Assembly: GCA_002308995.1 (NCBI GenBank)
Contig: DBWQ01000006.1
Coordinates: 92,032 to 116,599 of the forward strand
Direction: 5' to 3'
Length of the DNA: 24,568 nt
Source: Clostridiales bacterium UBA1234
GTDB lineage: Bacteria > Bacillota > Clostridia > TANB77 > UBA1234
Part shown: piece after piece, positions 14,486 through 21,462 of the stretch
Numbering within the stretch: position 1 is the first letter of the stretch
How the letters are laid out: every line of letters starts with the position of its first letter
Notes under the pieces: model-generated
What the model was told of the DNA's origin: nothing
The model's database searches: none
What the model saw: only the letters and a program-made list of their open reading frames with translations
Made by a program: the position numbers and the translations under genes

Positions 14486-16303
14486 CTACCATTTTCCCGT
14501 ATACTCTGCTTTGTCTTGTTCCCATAAGTTTGGTTCATACATCGTTCCAATAAACCAAGTTTCTTTCGTTTCTTTATCACGAATCACAAATAAAAATGGA
14601 TGATCAATTGTGACATAATGTATTTCTTCAGGCTCCATAAACATTCCATTTGCCTTTATCATAAACACAGTAACAGCAGCAGCTTTGATTCCCTTTTCTG
14701 AAAAATCAATCATGGCTTGATGAATGGCTTGATCTACCGAAAGCGGAACATCTGACATATTGGAAAAATCAGCATCCAATGCTGAAAAAGCATCTACGAC
14801 TCCAAGCTTTTGTAAATCTTCTTTAAAATTATCAAGTTTAACATTATATTTAAACTTTGGAATATTAATCTCAATTTTACCATTAACTTCTTTTTTCGTT
14901 TTCATTTGACCTTCAATCTTATCTAAATTTTCTAACGAAAACTCTTTTGCGTATTCTGAAAGCGTTTGAGAAGTTGGCATTAAAGCAATAAACTCAAGTT
15001 GTACATCATCATACTTCTTTAGATTCATACGAAGGGCTGTTACATCATCATCGATATAGTAAGCCTCACTATCTCCCACTGCATTTTTATGCATTGTCGT
15101 GGCTTGAATCTTGGTGCCATCTTCCTTAGTAAACTCTCGTCCCCATGTATTTGCAGTATCAAAGCTACTCTCCCAATCCATTTGAATTGCTAGGGCATTC
15201 ATAAGAGCCATCACCGTACTAGGCGTAATGCTACCTGGTTGCAATACATTCTTTAAAAGGCCCATGGTTTTATTCTCAATCCATGCATTTAACGCATCTA
15301 CACTTTGAAAGGAATCATACTTGATTTCGGCATCATACTTTTGTTTTAAAGTATCTGTATAAGATCTTTTAACATCTTTTTCAAAATCATTTTTGATGAA
15401 TAGCCCATTGGCAAGAGATAATACATTTTCAATCCCTGCATACTTAGTAGCTTTTAAACCTCCTACCACAGTTTCAATTTGCTTTTTGGTATTGCCATTT
15501 GCTCCCTCTTCTAACATCTTTAAAGCATATTTAATAGAAAGTGGACTATAGATTAAGTTTTTTCCTTTATTTTCTTCTTTTAAAAAGCTAGTAGCAAAAT
15601 CGCTTTCTGTCATCTTCTCTTCTTCTTGTTTAGATGGCACAACTTCTGGCTCATCACTTACTTGATTACTTACGGTATAGTACCTAACATTATATAATAA
15701 CTGACATACCTCTGCACGAGTTAGACTTCCATTTGGATTAAACGTACCATTAGCATTTCCCTTCATAAAGCCATGCTTTACAGCTAGAGCAACATATTCA
15801 CGATAGTTTTTAATGTCATCCTTATCTTTAAAACCATTTAATACGCTCAAATCTGGTGTTTCATCTTGTAAATTGGATGCTTTAATAACGGAAAGTGCTG
15901 CGAGATTGCGAGTCACACCCGCATTAGGAGAAAAAATGATACTAAAAGATACATTCGTTCCATCTGGCAAATGCGGTACATTAAAACTTTCTTTCTCCCT
16001 CATGTACCAATCAGCACTTTCAATATAAGACTTAGCCCAATGATTATAAATATCGTCATAAGGCCACGCTTCATGATTCTCCAACTCAAATGTCGTAGCT
16101 AATATCTTAGCAAACTCTGCTCTTGTAATTTCTCCATTTGGTTTAAACGTGCCATCAGGATATCCACTCAAAATTCCTTCTTTGGTCATCTCTTGAATCA
16201 CAGGATATGCCCAATGATTTCTTGATAAATCTGTAAACTCTTTGGCAAAGCACATCGAAGTCAATGCCATCATAAAACAAACTAGCATTACTAATTTTTT
16301 CAT
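14486..16303 (-). CDS. S-layer-anchored serpin
   Basis: A 605-residue exported protein. A signal peptide (MKKLVMLVCFMMALTSMCFA) is followed by three SLH repeats (about 20-220: HWAYPVIQEMTKEGILSGYP, TRAEFAKIL; GFMKGNANGTFNPNGSLTRA), then a full serpin domain (about 230-600). Serpin marks are NLIYSPLSIKYALKMLEEGA (helix B/S-P-L-S), ANGLFIKNDF, the reactive-loop hinge EKGIKAAAVT (536-545) and HPFLFVIRD (about 568). The hinge keeps the small Ala run expected of inhibitory serpins but has Ile at P14, where Thr/Ser is usual. The loop to HPF is about six residues longer than in alpha-1-antitrypsin, so P1 cannot be fixed. Likely role: surface-held inhibitor of foreign or host proteases. The ATG has GGGAGG 9 nt upstream; an earlier TTG start was rejected. 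Confidence 0.9.
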   Translation of the reverse strand: MKKLVMLVCFMMALTSMCFAKEFTDLSRNHWAYPVIQEMTKEGILSGYPDGTFKPNGEITRAEFAKILATTFELENHEAWPYDDIYNHWAKSYIESADWYMREKESFNVPHLPDGTNVSFSIIFSPNAGVTRNLAALSVIKASNLQDETPDLSVLNGFKDKDDIKNYREYVALAVKHGFMKGNANGTFNPNGSLTRAEVCQLLYNVRYYTVSNQVSDEPEVVPSKQEEEKMTESDFATSFLKEENKGKNLIYSPLSIKYALKMLEEGANGNTKKQIETVVGGLKATKYAGIENVLSLANGLFIKNDFEKDVKRSYTDTLKQKYDAEIKYDSFQSVDALNAWIENKTMGLLKNVLQPGSITPSTVMALMNALAIQMDWESSFDTANTWGREFTKEDGTKIQATTMHKNAVGDSEAYYIDDDVTALRMNLKKYDDVQLEFIALMPTSQTLSEYAKEFSLENLDKIEGQMKTKKEVNGKIEINIPKFKYNVKLDNFKEDLQKLGVVDAFSALDADFSNMSDVPLSVDQAIHQAMIDFSEKGIKAAAVTVFMIKANGMFMEPEEIHYVTIDHPFLFVIRDKETKETWFIGTMYEPNLWEQDKAEYTGKW

Positions 16304-16341
16304 CTTCCTTTTCCTCCCTTTTTTCACTATCAATTATTCAT

Positions 16342-16370
16342 ATTATATCAATTTGAAGCCAGCCATACAA
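16342..16370 (-). promoter_or_regulatory. sigma-A-type promoter of the SLH-serpin
   Basis: Minus strand TTGTAT (16365-16370), 17-nt spacer, TATAAT (16342-16347). Confidence 0.65.
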
Positions 16371-16384
16371 GAGGATTCTACAAG

Positions 16385-16481
16385 GTCTGTCCCTTTTGGT
16401 CGCTAAGTGTGTTTGGAAAGCCTTGTGCGAGAATGGATACAAAAAGAGACGCCGGACAAAATCCAGCGTCCCTCTTGGTCG
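16385..16481 (-). repeat. 97-bp dispersed repeat, copy 2
   Basis: Same family as 13821-13917, inverted. It ends 4 bases from the uvrA stop codon, and repeat-like sequence (GCGACC) continues into it, so the element seems to have landed at the very 3' end of uvrA. Confidence 0.75.
16440..16472 (-). terminator. uvrA terminator, formed by repeat copy 2
   Basis: Minus strand GGGACGCTGGA pairs with TCCGGCGTCTC (two wobbles) around loop TTTTG and is followed by TTTTT. The hairpin lies inside the repeat; the matching part of copy 1 no longer pairs as well. Confidence 0.65.
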
Positions 16482-16485
16482 GTCG

Positions 16486-19308
16486 CTAATCTAGTATTTT
16501 TTTTAAAAACATCCCCGTATACGATTTTTCGTTTTCGGCGACTTGCTCTGGGGTTCCTGTGGCAATGACTTCACCACCGTTAATGCCTCCTTCTGGTCCT
16601 AGGTCGATGATGTAGTCGGCGGTTTTGATGATGTCTAAATTGTGCTCAATGATGATCATGCTATTGCCTCCATCAACAAGTCGTTGCAAGATTTCAATTA
16701 AGCGGTGTACGTCGGCCATGTGAAGCCCGGTAGTTGGCTCATCTAGCACATAGAGTGTTTTGCCTGTTGATTTTTTGCATAGCTCGGTGGCAAGTTTGAC
16801 TCTTTGGGCTTCGCCACCAGATAAAGTGGTAGATGATTGTCCAAGTTTAATGTAACCAAGTCCAACATCAAATAGCGTTTGTAATTTTGATTTAATTTTT
16901 GGCACATTGGCGAAAAAGTCTAGTGCCTCTTCTACTGTCATATCTAATACATCGGCAATGTTTTTACCTTTATATTTTACTTCTAGTGTTTCTCGATTAT
17001 AACGCTTACCATTACATACATCGCATGGTACGTATACGTCGGATAAAAAGTGCATTTCAATTTTGACGATACCATCGCCTTCACAAGATTCGCATCTGCC
17101 ACCTGGTACATTAAAACTAAATCTACCTTTTTGATAACCTCTAGCTTTGGCCTCGCTGGTTTCGGCAAAGATATCTCGAATTAGATCAAAAATTCCTGTA
17201 TACGTTGCTGGGTTTGAACGTGGCGTTCTGCCAATCGGTGATTGATCAATGGCAATCACTTTATCTAAGTTTTCAATGCCCTTAATTTCTTTGCATTTAC
17301 CGCATCTTCCCATAGCTCCATTTAGGTCATTTGCAAGCCTTTTGGTAACTACTTCATTAATTAAAGAAGATTTGCCAGAACCGGAAACACCTGTGACTAC
17401 TGTCATGACGCCAAGTGGAATTTTGACATCAATTTCTTTTAAGTTATTTTCCTTGGCACCAATCACTTCTAAAAACTTTTTATTGCCTTTTCTTCTCTTT
17501 TCAGGTACTGGTATTTTAAGCTCTCCACTTAAATACTTTCCTGTAATGGAGTTTGGATTTTTCTTAATCTCTTCGGCAGTTCCTTCGGCTACTACCTCTC
17601 CACCATGCACACCCGCACCAGGACCAATATCTACAATATGGTCTGCGGCATACATCGTATCTTCATCATGCTCTACTACAATTAAGGTATTTCCTAAATC
17701 ACGAAGCTTTTTAAGCGTAGCAATTAATCGCTCGTTATCTCTTTGATGTAGCCCAATGCTAGGCTCATCTAAAATATATAACACCCCCATTAAGCCACTA
17801 CCAATTTGCGTGGCAAGTCTAATACGCTGTGATTCTCCTCCCGAAAGCGTTCCCGCGTTTCTAGAAAGAGTTAAATAATCTAAACCTACATCAATTAAAA
17901 ACTGAAGCCTTGCATGAAGCTCTTTAAAAATTTGCTCCGCGATGATTTTTTGCTTTTCAGTTAGCTTGATTTCTTCGATAAACTTTTTAATTTCTACCAC
18001 AGACATCGAAGTTAGCTCATAAATATTTTTGCCACCAACGGTCACAGCTAAGGCATTTTTGTTGAGCCTTGCTCCATCACACTCTGGGCAATGCGAAACC
18101 GACATATAATGCTCGTAAAACTCACGCATACCATTGGATGATGTTTCTTTATATCTTCTCTCTAAAGTATTCATCACGCCTTCAAATGGAGCGGTAAATG
18201 TCCTCGTTCCTGAAGCGCTTTCATACTTAAAATCAATCTTTTCATTGCCAGTACCATATAATACTTTATTAATAAAATCTTCCGGTAAATCCTTAATAGG
18301 CTTATTCACATCTACCCCATAGTGTTTTCCCAAAGAATAGATATACATTAAGCCCATGCTATCCTTTTCTTTGCTCCAGCCCATTGCCTTAATGCCACCA
18401 TCGACTAAAGAAATTCTATGGTCTGGCATAATCATATCTGGGTCCATTTTCATAAGACTACCAATACCAGAACAAAGAGGGCATGAACCATAAGGATTAT
18501 TAAACGAAAACATTCTAGGGGTAAGTTCTTCTATGCTAATATTACAATCTGGGCAGGCATAGTTTTGTGAGAATAATAGTTCTTCACCGCCAATCACATC
18601 AATTAAAACAAGCTTATTGGCAGCTTTTAAAGCGGTTTCCACAGAATCGGTGATTCTTCCTCGAATCTCTGGCTTTACTACAATTCTATCCACCACAATC
18701 TCGATGCTGTGTTTTTTCTTTTTGTCAAGGCTAATCTCATCTTCACCTAAATCGTAAACTGTACCATCTACCCTGGCTCTTACAAAGCCATCTTTCTTGG
18801 CATCTTCTAAAAGCTTGGTATACTCGCCTTTTCTGCCACGAACAACAGGAGCTAGTATTTGAATTTTGGTACCTTCACCTAAATCCAAAATAGCATCCAC
18901 AATTTGATCAATGCTTTGTTGCTTAATTTCTTTCCCGCAATTAGGGCAATGTGGTACACCCACACGCGCATATAATAAACGAATATAATCATAGATTTCA
19001 GTTACGGTTCCCACCGTGGAACGAGGGTTTTTGGAAGTGGTTTTTTGATCGATAGAAATGGCAGGTGAAAGCCCATCAATTTGCTCCACATCTGGCTTTT
19101 CCTTCATACCTAAAAACATTCTTGCATACGAAGATAAACTCTCTACATATCTTCGTTGCCCCTCCGCATATATCGTATCAAACGCAAGCGACGACTTACC
19201 CGAACCACTAAGGCCTGTTATTACCGTAAGCTTGTCCCTTGGAATCTTTACATCAATATTTTTAAGGTTATTTACTTTTGCTCCCCTAATACTTATATAG
19301 TCTAGCAT
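16486..19308 (-). CDS. uvrA: excinuclease ABC subunit A
   Basis: DNA-damage recognition ATPase of nucleotide excision repair; loads UvrB onto lesions. The 940-residue protein has two ABC modules: Walker A GLSGSGKSS (32-40) and GVSGSGKSS, signature LSGGESQR and LSGGEAQR, and Walker B YILDEPS and YVLDEPT. Zinc modules are CPNCGKE..., CPDC...CPLC, and the C-terminal CESCEGDG...CDVC. The length is normal. The ATG at 19308 is preceded by AAGGAGG; the open frame extends to 19470 but that part has no ribosome site and covers the promoter region. uvrB is not next to it. The stop codon abuts repeat copy 2. No LexA/DinR box is seen, though an imperfect dyad (GTATGTATATGCATAC) lies in the leader. Confidence 0.96.
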   Translation of the reverse strand: MLDYISIRGAKVNNLKNIDVKIPRDKLTVITGLSGSGKSSLAFDTIYAEGQRRYVESLSSYARMFLGMKEKPDVEQIDGLSPAISIDQKTTSKNPRSTVGTVTEIYDYIRLLYARVGVPHCPNCGKEIKQQSIDQIVDAILDLGEGTKIQILAPVVRGRKGEYTKLLEDAKKDGFVRARVDGTVYDLGEDEISLDKKKKHSIEIVVDRIVVKPEIRGRITDSVETALKAANKLVLIDVIGGEELLFSQNYACPDCNISIEELTPRMFSFNNPYGSCPLCSGIGSLMKMDPDMIMPDHRISLVDGGIKAMGWSKEKDSMGLMYIYSLGKHYGVDVNKPIKDLPEDFINKVLYGTGNEKIDFKYESASGTRTFTAPFEGVMNTLERRYKETSSNGMREFYEHYMSVSHCPECDGARLNKNALAVTVGGKNIYELTSMSVVEIKKFIEEIKLTEKQKIIAEQIFKELHARLQFLIDVGLDYLTLSRNAGTLSGGESQRIRLATQIGSGLMGVLYILDEPSIGLHQRDNERLIATLKKLRDLGNTLIVVEHDEDTMYAADHIVDIGPGAGVHGGEVVAEGTAEEIKKNPNSITGKYLSGELKIPVPEKRRKGNKKFLEVIGAKENNLKEIDVKIPLGVMTVVTGVSGSGKSSLINEVVTKRLANDLNGAMGRCGKCKEIKGIENLDKVIAIDQSPIGRTPRSNPATYTGIFDLIRDIFAETSEAKARGYQKGRFSFNVPGGRCESCEGDGIVKIEMHFLSDVYVPCDVCNGKRYNRETLEVKYKGKNIADVLDMTVEEALDFFANVPKIKSKLQTLFDVGLGYIKLGQSSTTLSGGEAQRVKLATELCKKSTGKTLYVLDEPTTGLHMADVHRLIEILQRLVDGGNSMIIIEHNLDIIKTADYIIDLGPEGGINGGEVIATGTPEQVAENEKSYTGMFLKKILD

Positions 19309-19343
19309 ATTCCCCTCCTTGTATGCATATACATACGGAGAAT

Positions 19344-19352
19344 ATTTTACCA
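19344..19352 (-). promoter_or_regulatory. extended -10 element upstream of uvrA
   Basis: Minus strand TGGTAAAAT about 35 nt before the uvrA ATG. The -35 region is a T-rich stretch with no good match. Confidence 0.45.
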
Positions 19353-19372
19353 CAGGATAAGAAAAAACACAA

Positions 19373-19400
19373 CAAAAAAGAGCCATGTTTTCACATAGCT
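19373..19400 (-). terminator. terminator hairpin (ACATGGCTC family), upstream of uvrA
   Basis: Minus strand AGCTATGT, loop GAAA, ACATGGCT, then CTTTTTTG. It is one of three near-identical terminators (others at 19893 and 21417). It backs up the hairpin at 19431 after the 79-aa gene. Confidence 0.7.
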
Positions 19401-19430
19401 TTCCCCAAAATTTCCATATAAAACGCCACA

Positions 19431-19463
19431 AGGGCGGGACTGATGATTGGTCAGTTCCGCCCT
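19431..19463 (-). terminator. long hairpin downstream of the 79-aa gene
   Basis: AGGGCGGGACTGA (19431-19443) pairs with TCAGTTCCGCCCT (19451-19463) with one wobble or mismatch. On the minus strand it is followed by TGTGGCGTTTTAT, a tail it shares with the hairpin at 20449. Confidence 0.6.
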
Positions 19464-19513
19464 CGGGCAATTAGTGCACCCCGCCGAATCCGTCGGGGAA
19501 TAAAGGGCACACT

Positions 19514-19753
19514 TTAGTTTTTGGCGGCGTTGTCGTTGTCGTTGGCGTTGGCATTGTCGAGTTCCTTGGTTTTCTCTTTGAAGAATCTCATCAAAGAGAA
19601 ACAAGATAACATGAACACGCCAGCTGCGACGGAGCGCAGAGCACTCGACGTATCGATCAACTCGCCGGGAAGAGCTATATAATAAATATAGCCCATGCTG
19701 ATCAGGACGTAAAGGCGCGTCACGCCTTCCAGAATAGACCAAATGTTTTTCAT
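19514..19753 (-). CDS. 79-aa small membrane protein
   Basis: A small protein with two predicted membrane segments: LYVLISMGYIYYIALPG (about 14-30) and SVAAGVFMLSCFSLMRFF (about 41-58). The tail is charged and Asn/Asp-rich, with a repeat-like DNANANDNDNAAKN. No family is recognised. ATG with GGAGAGG 6 nt upstream; own promoter (19833-19861) and two terminators, so it is a single-gene unit. GC content is above that of uvrA next door. The two-segment hairpin shape could suit a holin-like or small stress membrane protein, but nothing here proves that. Confidence 0.72.
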   Translation of the reverse strand: MKNIWSILEGVTRLYVLISMGYIYYIALPGELIDTSSALRSVAAGVFMLSCFSLMRFFKEKTKELDNANANDNDNAAKN

Positions 19754-19832
19754 TTTTTACCTCTCCAATAAAGTGTGCCGATGCAATCCCAAAAAAAGGG
19801 TTTTGCTATGAGATACATCGCACTATATTATA

Positions 19833-19861
19833 ATTATAACATAATCATAATACTACGTCAA
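19833..19861 (-). promoter_or_regulatory. sigma-A-type promoter of the 79-aa membrane protein
   Basis: Minus strand TTGACG (19856-19861), 17-nt spacer, TATAAT (19833-19838). The leader of about 75 nt can fold (GTGCGATG with CATCGGCAC, inner CCC-T7-GGG). Confidence 0.75.
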
Positions 19862-19892
19862 TTTAAATGGAAGAAAATGTAATTTTTATGTA

Positions 19893-19925
19893 ACAAAAAA
19901 GAGCCATGTTTTTACACCGCTCCTT
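19893..19925 (-). terminator. terminator of the 44/88-aa operon (ACATGGCTC family)
   Basis: Minus strand GGAGCGGTGT, loop AAAA, ACATGGCTC, then TTTTTTG, directly after the 88-aa stop codon. Confidence 0.75.
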
Positions 19926-19931
19926 TTAAAA

Positions 19932-20198
19932 CTATTTCTTTTTCTGCATCGCAAGCCTTAATTGACCTTTTAAATACTCAATGGTACGATCTTTTTTGAC
20001 CGTATCTTCCCTTAACACTTTAATGCGATATTGAAAATATTTTCTTAATTCTGCTTTTTGTTCCTCCGAGAGTCTATCCTCGTAGATTAATCCTGCTTGA
20101 TACTTTCTGGCTAAATTAATGGTTAGTGGCGAAAACATTTCTTCTAGCATATCTTCTCTTGCTCTAGCCCTAAGCTCAGATATATCCATATACTTCAT
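19932..20198 (-). CDS. 88-aa helical protein of unknown function
   Basis: Charged, mostly helical (MKYMDISELRARAREDMLEE onwards), ending in Lys-rich QKKK. No signal, membrane segment or known motif. The core EDRLSEEQKAELRKYFQYRI looks amphipathic. ATG at 20198 lies very close to AGGAG (3 nt); a second ATG at 20189 (MDISELR) is 9 nt from GAGG, so the true start may be 85 aa long. It follows a 44-codon coiled-coil gene by 20 nt and shares its promoter and terminator, so the two may form a complex. Codon use is that of the core genes. Confidence 0.7.
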   Translation of the reverse strand: MKYMDISELRARAREDMLEEMFSPLTINLARKYQAGLIYEDRLSEEQKAELRKYFQYRIKVLREDTVKKDRTIEYLKGQLRLAMQKKK

Positions 20199-20218
20199 CC
20201 TCTCCTAGTTCGTTAGCT

Positions 20219-20353
20219 CTACCTATCTTTATCTTCTCCTCGAAGCATAGCAATTTGTTCCTTTAACCCTCTAATTTCTTCATCTTGCTCACGTGTTTTA
20301 GCTTCAAGTTCACTTACTTTTTCAGCCAATGTTCTTAAATCCAACTCTTCCAT
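20219..20353 (-). CDS. 44-aa coiled-coil micro-protein
   Basis: An ORF of 45 codons including the stop, with an excellent AAGGAGG site 7 nt before its ATG. It begins MEELDLRTLAEKVSELEAKT and continues as a heptad-pattern helix (Leu/Ile/Val at a/d positions) to EDKDR. It probably dimerises or binds the 88-aa partner. A possible promoter is TTGCTA, 18 nt, TAAGAT at 20381-20410. The function is unknown, but spacing, ribosome site and composition all argue that it is a real gene. Confidence 0.75.
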   Translation of the reverse strand: MEELDLRTLAEKVSELEAKTREQDEEIRGLKEQIAMLRGEDKDR

Positions 20354-20448
20354 ACTAATTCCTCCTTTTTCTATAGTTCCATCTTACAACAAATATATGA
20401 AAATAGCAAGCTTTTCTCTGGGACAACTATTTTCTCCATAAAACGCCA

Positions 20449-20486
20449 CAAGGGCGAACCTTTTCCTGGATATAGGTTCGCCCTTA
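20449..20486 (-). terminator. 12-bp hairpin with TGTGGCGTTTTATGG tail
   Basis: AAGGGCGAACC and GGTTCGCCCTT pair perfectly. On the minus strand it is followed by TGTGGCGTTTTATGG, as at 19431. It would end a minus-strand transcript from the 20500-20750 region, where only a weak ORF is seen. Position accurate to about one base. Confidence 0.6.
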
Positions 20487-20496
20487 GGTTTTCGCT

Positions 20497-20676
20497 TTAT
20501 TTAGAATCGATGATGTAGAGGGCAAACAGCCTTCCCATCAGCGCTCCAAATGAAATTCTTTTCTGTTCATCTTTACCTTCAATGTAATGAGATGAGAAAT
20601 GAAACCTAACAAAAGGGTTTCGCGTGCAGGATCCATTTCCAAGAAATATCACATCACGTTTTATGTTAACTTTCAA
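20497..20676 (-). CDS. possible 51-59-aa ORF, weak
   Basis: An open frame on the minus strand ending in ...RISFGALMGRLFALYIIDSK at 20497, followed within 12 bases by a terminator. Candidate starts are GTG at 20652 or TTG at 20676, neither with a ribosome site. The frame stays open upstream with a CNLC motif but lacks a start, so it may be the remains of a longer gene. Composition resembles the GC-richer accessory genes. The rest of the 20411-20860 gap holds this, the promoter of the 125-aa gene and nothing else I can support. Confidence 0.25.
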   Translation of the reverse strand: MKVNIKRDVIFLGNGSCTRNPFVRFHFSSHYIEGKDEQKRISFGALMGRLFALYIIDSK

Positions 20677-20727
20677 GCATAAATTACATTTTTTGTCAAA
20701 AAACAGCTTCGATATCGCTACGTTATG

Positions 20728-20756
20728 TTGAATTATTTTGTAAAATATGGTATAAT
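20728..20756 (+). promoter_or_regulatory. sigma-A-type promoter of the 125-aa membrane protein
   Basis: TTGAAT (20728-20733), 17-nt spacer, TATAAT (20751-20756). The leader contains a run of 14 A (20784-20797) and a hairpin (CCCCCAACC ... GGTTGCGGGG) before GGAG at 20852. Confidence 0.75.
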
Positions 20757-20861
20757 TAAAGGTGCGAAACCCCTATCCTTTTCAAAAAAAAAAAAAATCC
20801 CCCAACCGTACCGCACGACGACTGTCGGTAATAAGGTTGCGGGGTAGAAACGGAGATCAGC

Positions 20862-21239
20862 ATGAAAAAAATCGTACGGACGATTTTCCGGACCTCTCTG
20901 ATTATTGCAGGCATTATTTTCGCCTGCCGGACGTCAGAGGCATATGTACTCTGGTCTGATGAGCACCAGATGTACATGATTTCCTTCCTCATTGGGCTCA
21001 TCATAGCCTTTTTCCCAGTCTACCCGGCCATCCTCATGGAGACCGCCATGTGGGTGGCGCGCCGTGCAGTACACGACTGCCCGATTTCATTTTATGACCG
21101 TCACCTGTCTTTCTGGACATGGGCGACGGATAAGCTCGCTCCCTTTCTCCTTACAAAACAGGAGATAACGGCAATCAAAGTCGCTGAAAGGGATCAGCAA
21201 CGCCTGCAGCAGAAGGCGCACGATGAAGGGTTGATTTAA
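20862..21239 (+). CDS. 125-aa small membrane protein of unknown function
   Basis: Two hydrophobic segments: TSLIIAGIIFACRTSEAYV (about 11-29) and MISFLIGLIIAFFPVYPAIL (about 39-58). The first could be a signal peptide cleaved after SEA. A predicted cytoplasmic or surface part of about 60 residues ends in a charged helix (AERDQQRLQQKAHDEG). No family recognised. It is the second plus-strand gene. GGAG lies 6 nt upstream of the ATG. GC-rich relative to the core, and three of its first 23 codons are CGG (R6, R10, R23), a codon otherwise missing from core genes here. Own promoter and terminator; likely acquired. Confidence 0.75.
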   Translation: MKKIVRTIFRTSLIIAGIIFACRTSEAYVLWSDEHQMYMISFLIGLIIAFFPVYPAILMETAMWVARRAVHDCPISFYDRHLSFWTWATDKLAPFLLTKQEITAIKVAERDQQRLQQKAHDEGLI

Positions 21240-21320
21240 TTCTCCGTTCTCGAGCGCCGTCGGCTCCTATTGCCGCGCGGAACTCTTATACCGCTCAGTT
21301 CTGTTACCGCGCGGTGCATA

Positions 21321-21360
21321 CGCGACCATGTTCCAACACATGGCCGCGTTTTGCGTTTTA
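21321..21360 (+). terminator. terminator downstream of the 125-aa gene
   Basis: CGCGACCATGT pairs with ACATGGCCGCG (one mismatch), then TTTTGCGTTTTATT. Two CCGCGCGG palindromes (near 21273 and 21307) form a further hairpin just upstream. The 21240-21462 gap holds these and the toxin terminator only. Confidence 0.65.
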
Positions 21361-21416
21361 TTACAATCAAATGTGGAGCTACGAATAAAGTTGCTCCCTG
21401 CATTTATGCAAGAGCA

Positions 21417-21446
21417 TCAAAAAAGAGCCATGTTTTTACATGACTC
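21417..21446 (-). terminator. toxin-antitoxin terminator (ACATGGCTC family)
   Basis: Minus strand GAGTCATGT, loop AAAA, ACATGGCTC (one G-U pair), then TTTTTTG, 16 bases after the toxin stop. Confidence 0.8.
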
Positions 21447-21462
21447 CTTCACAACCCTTGCA

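Noticed and set aside
16983..17168. Short minus-strand frame inside uvrA
   Set aside because: Out-of-frame shadow of the C-terminal zinc-finger region of uvrA.
19309..19470. 54-codon N-terminal extension of uvrA
   Set aside because: No ribosome site, not UvrA-like, and it covers the promoter and an upstream terminator; ATG 19308 has AAGGAGG.
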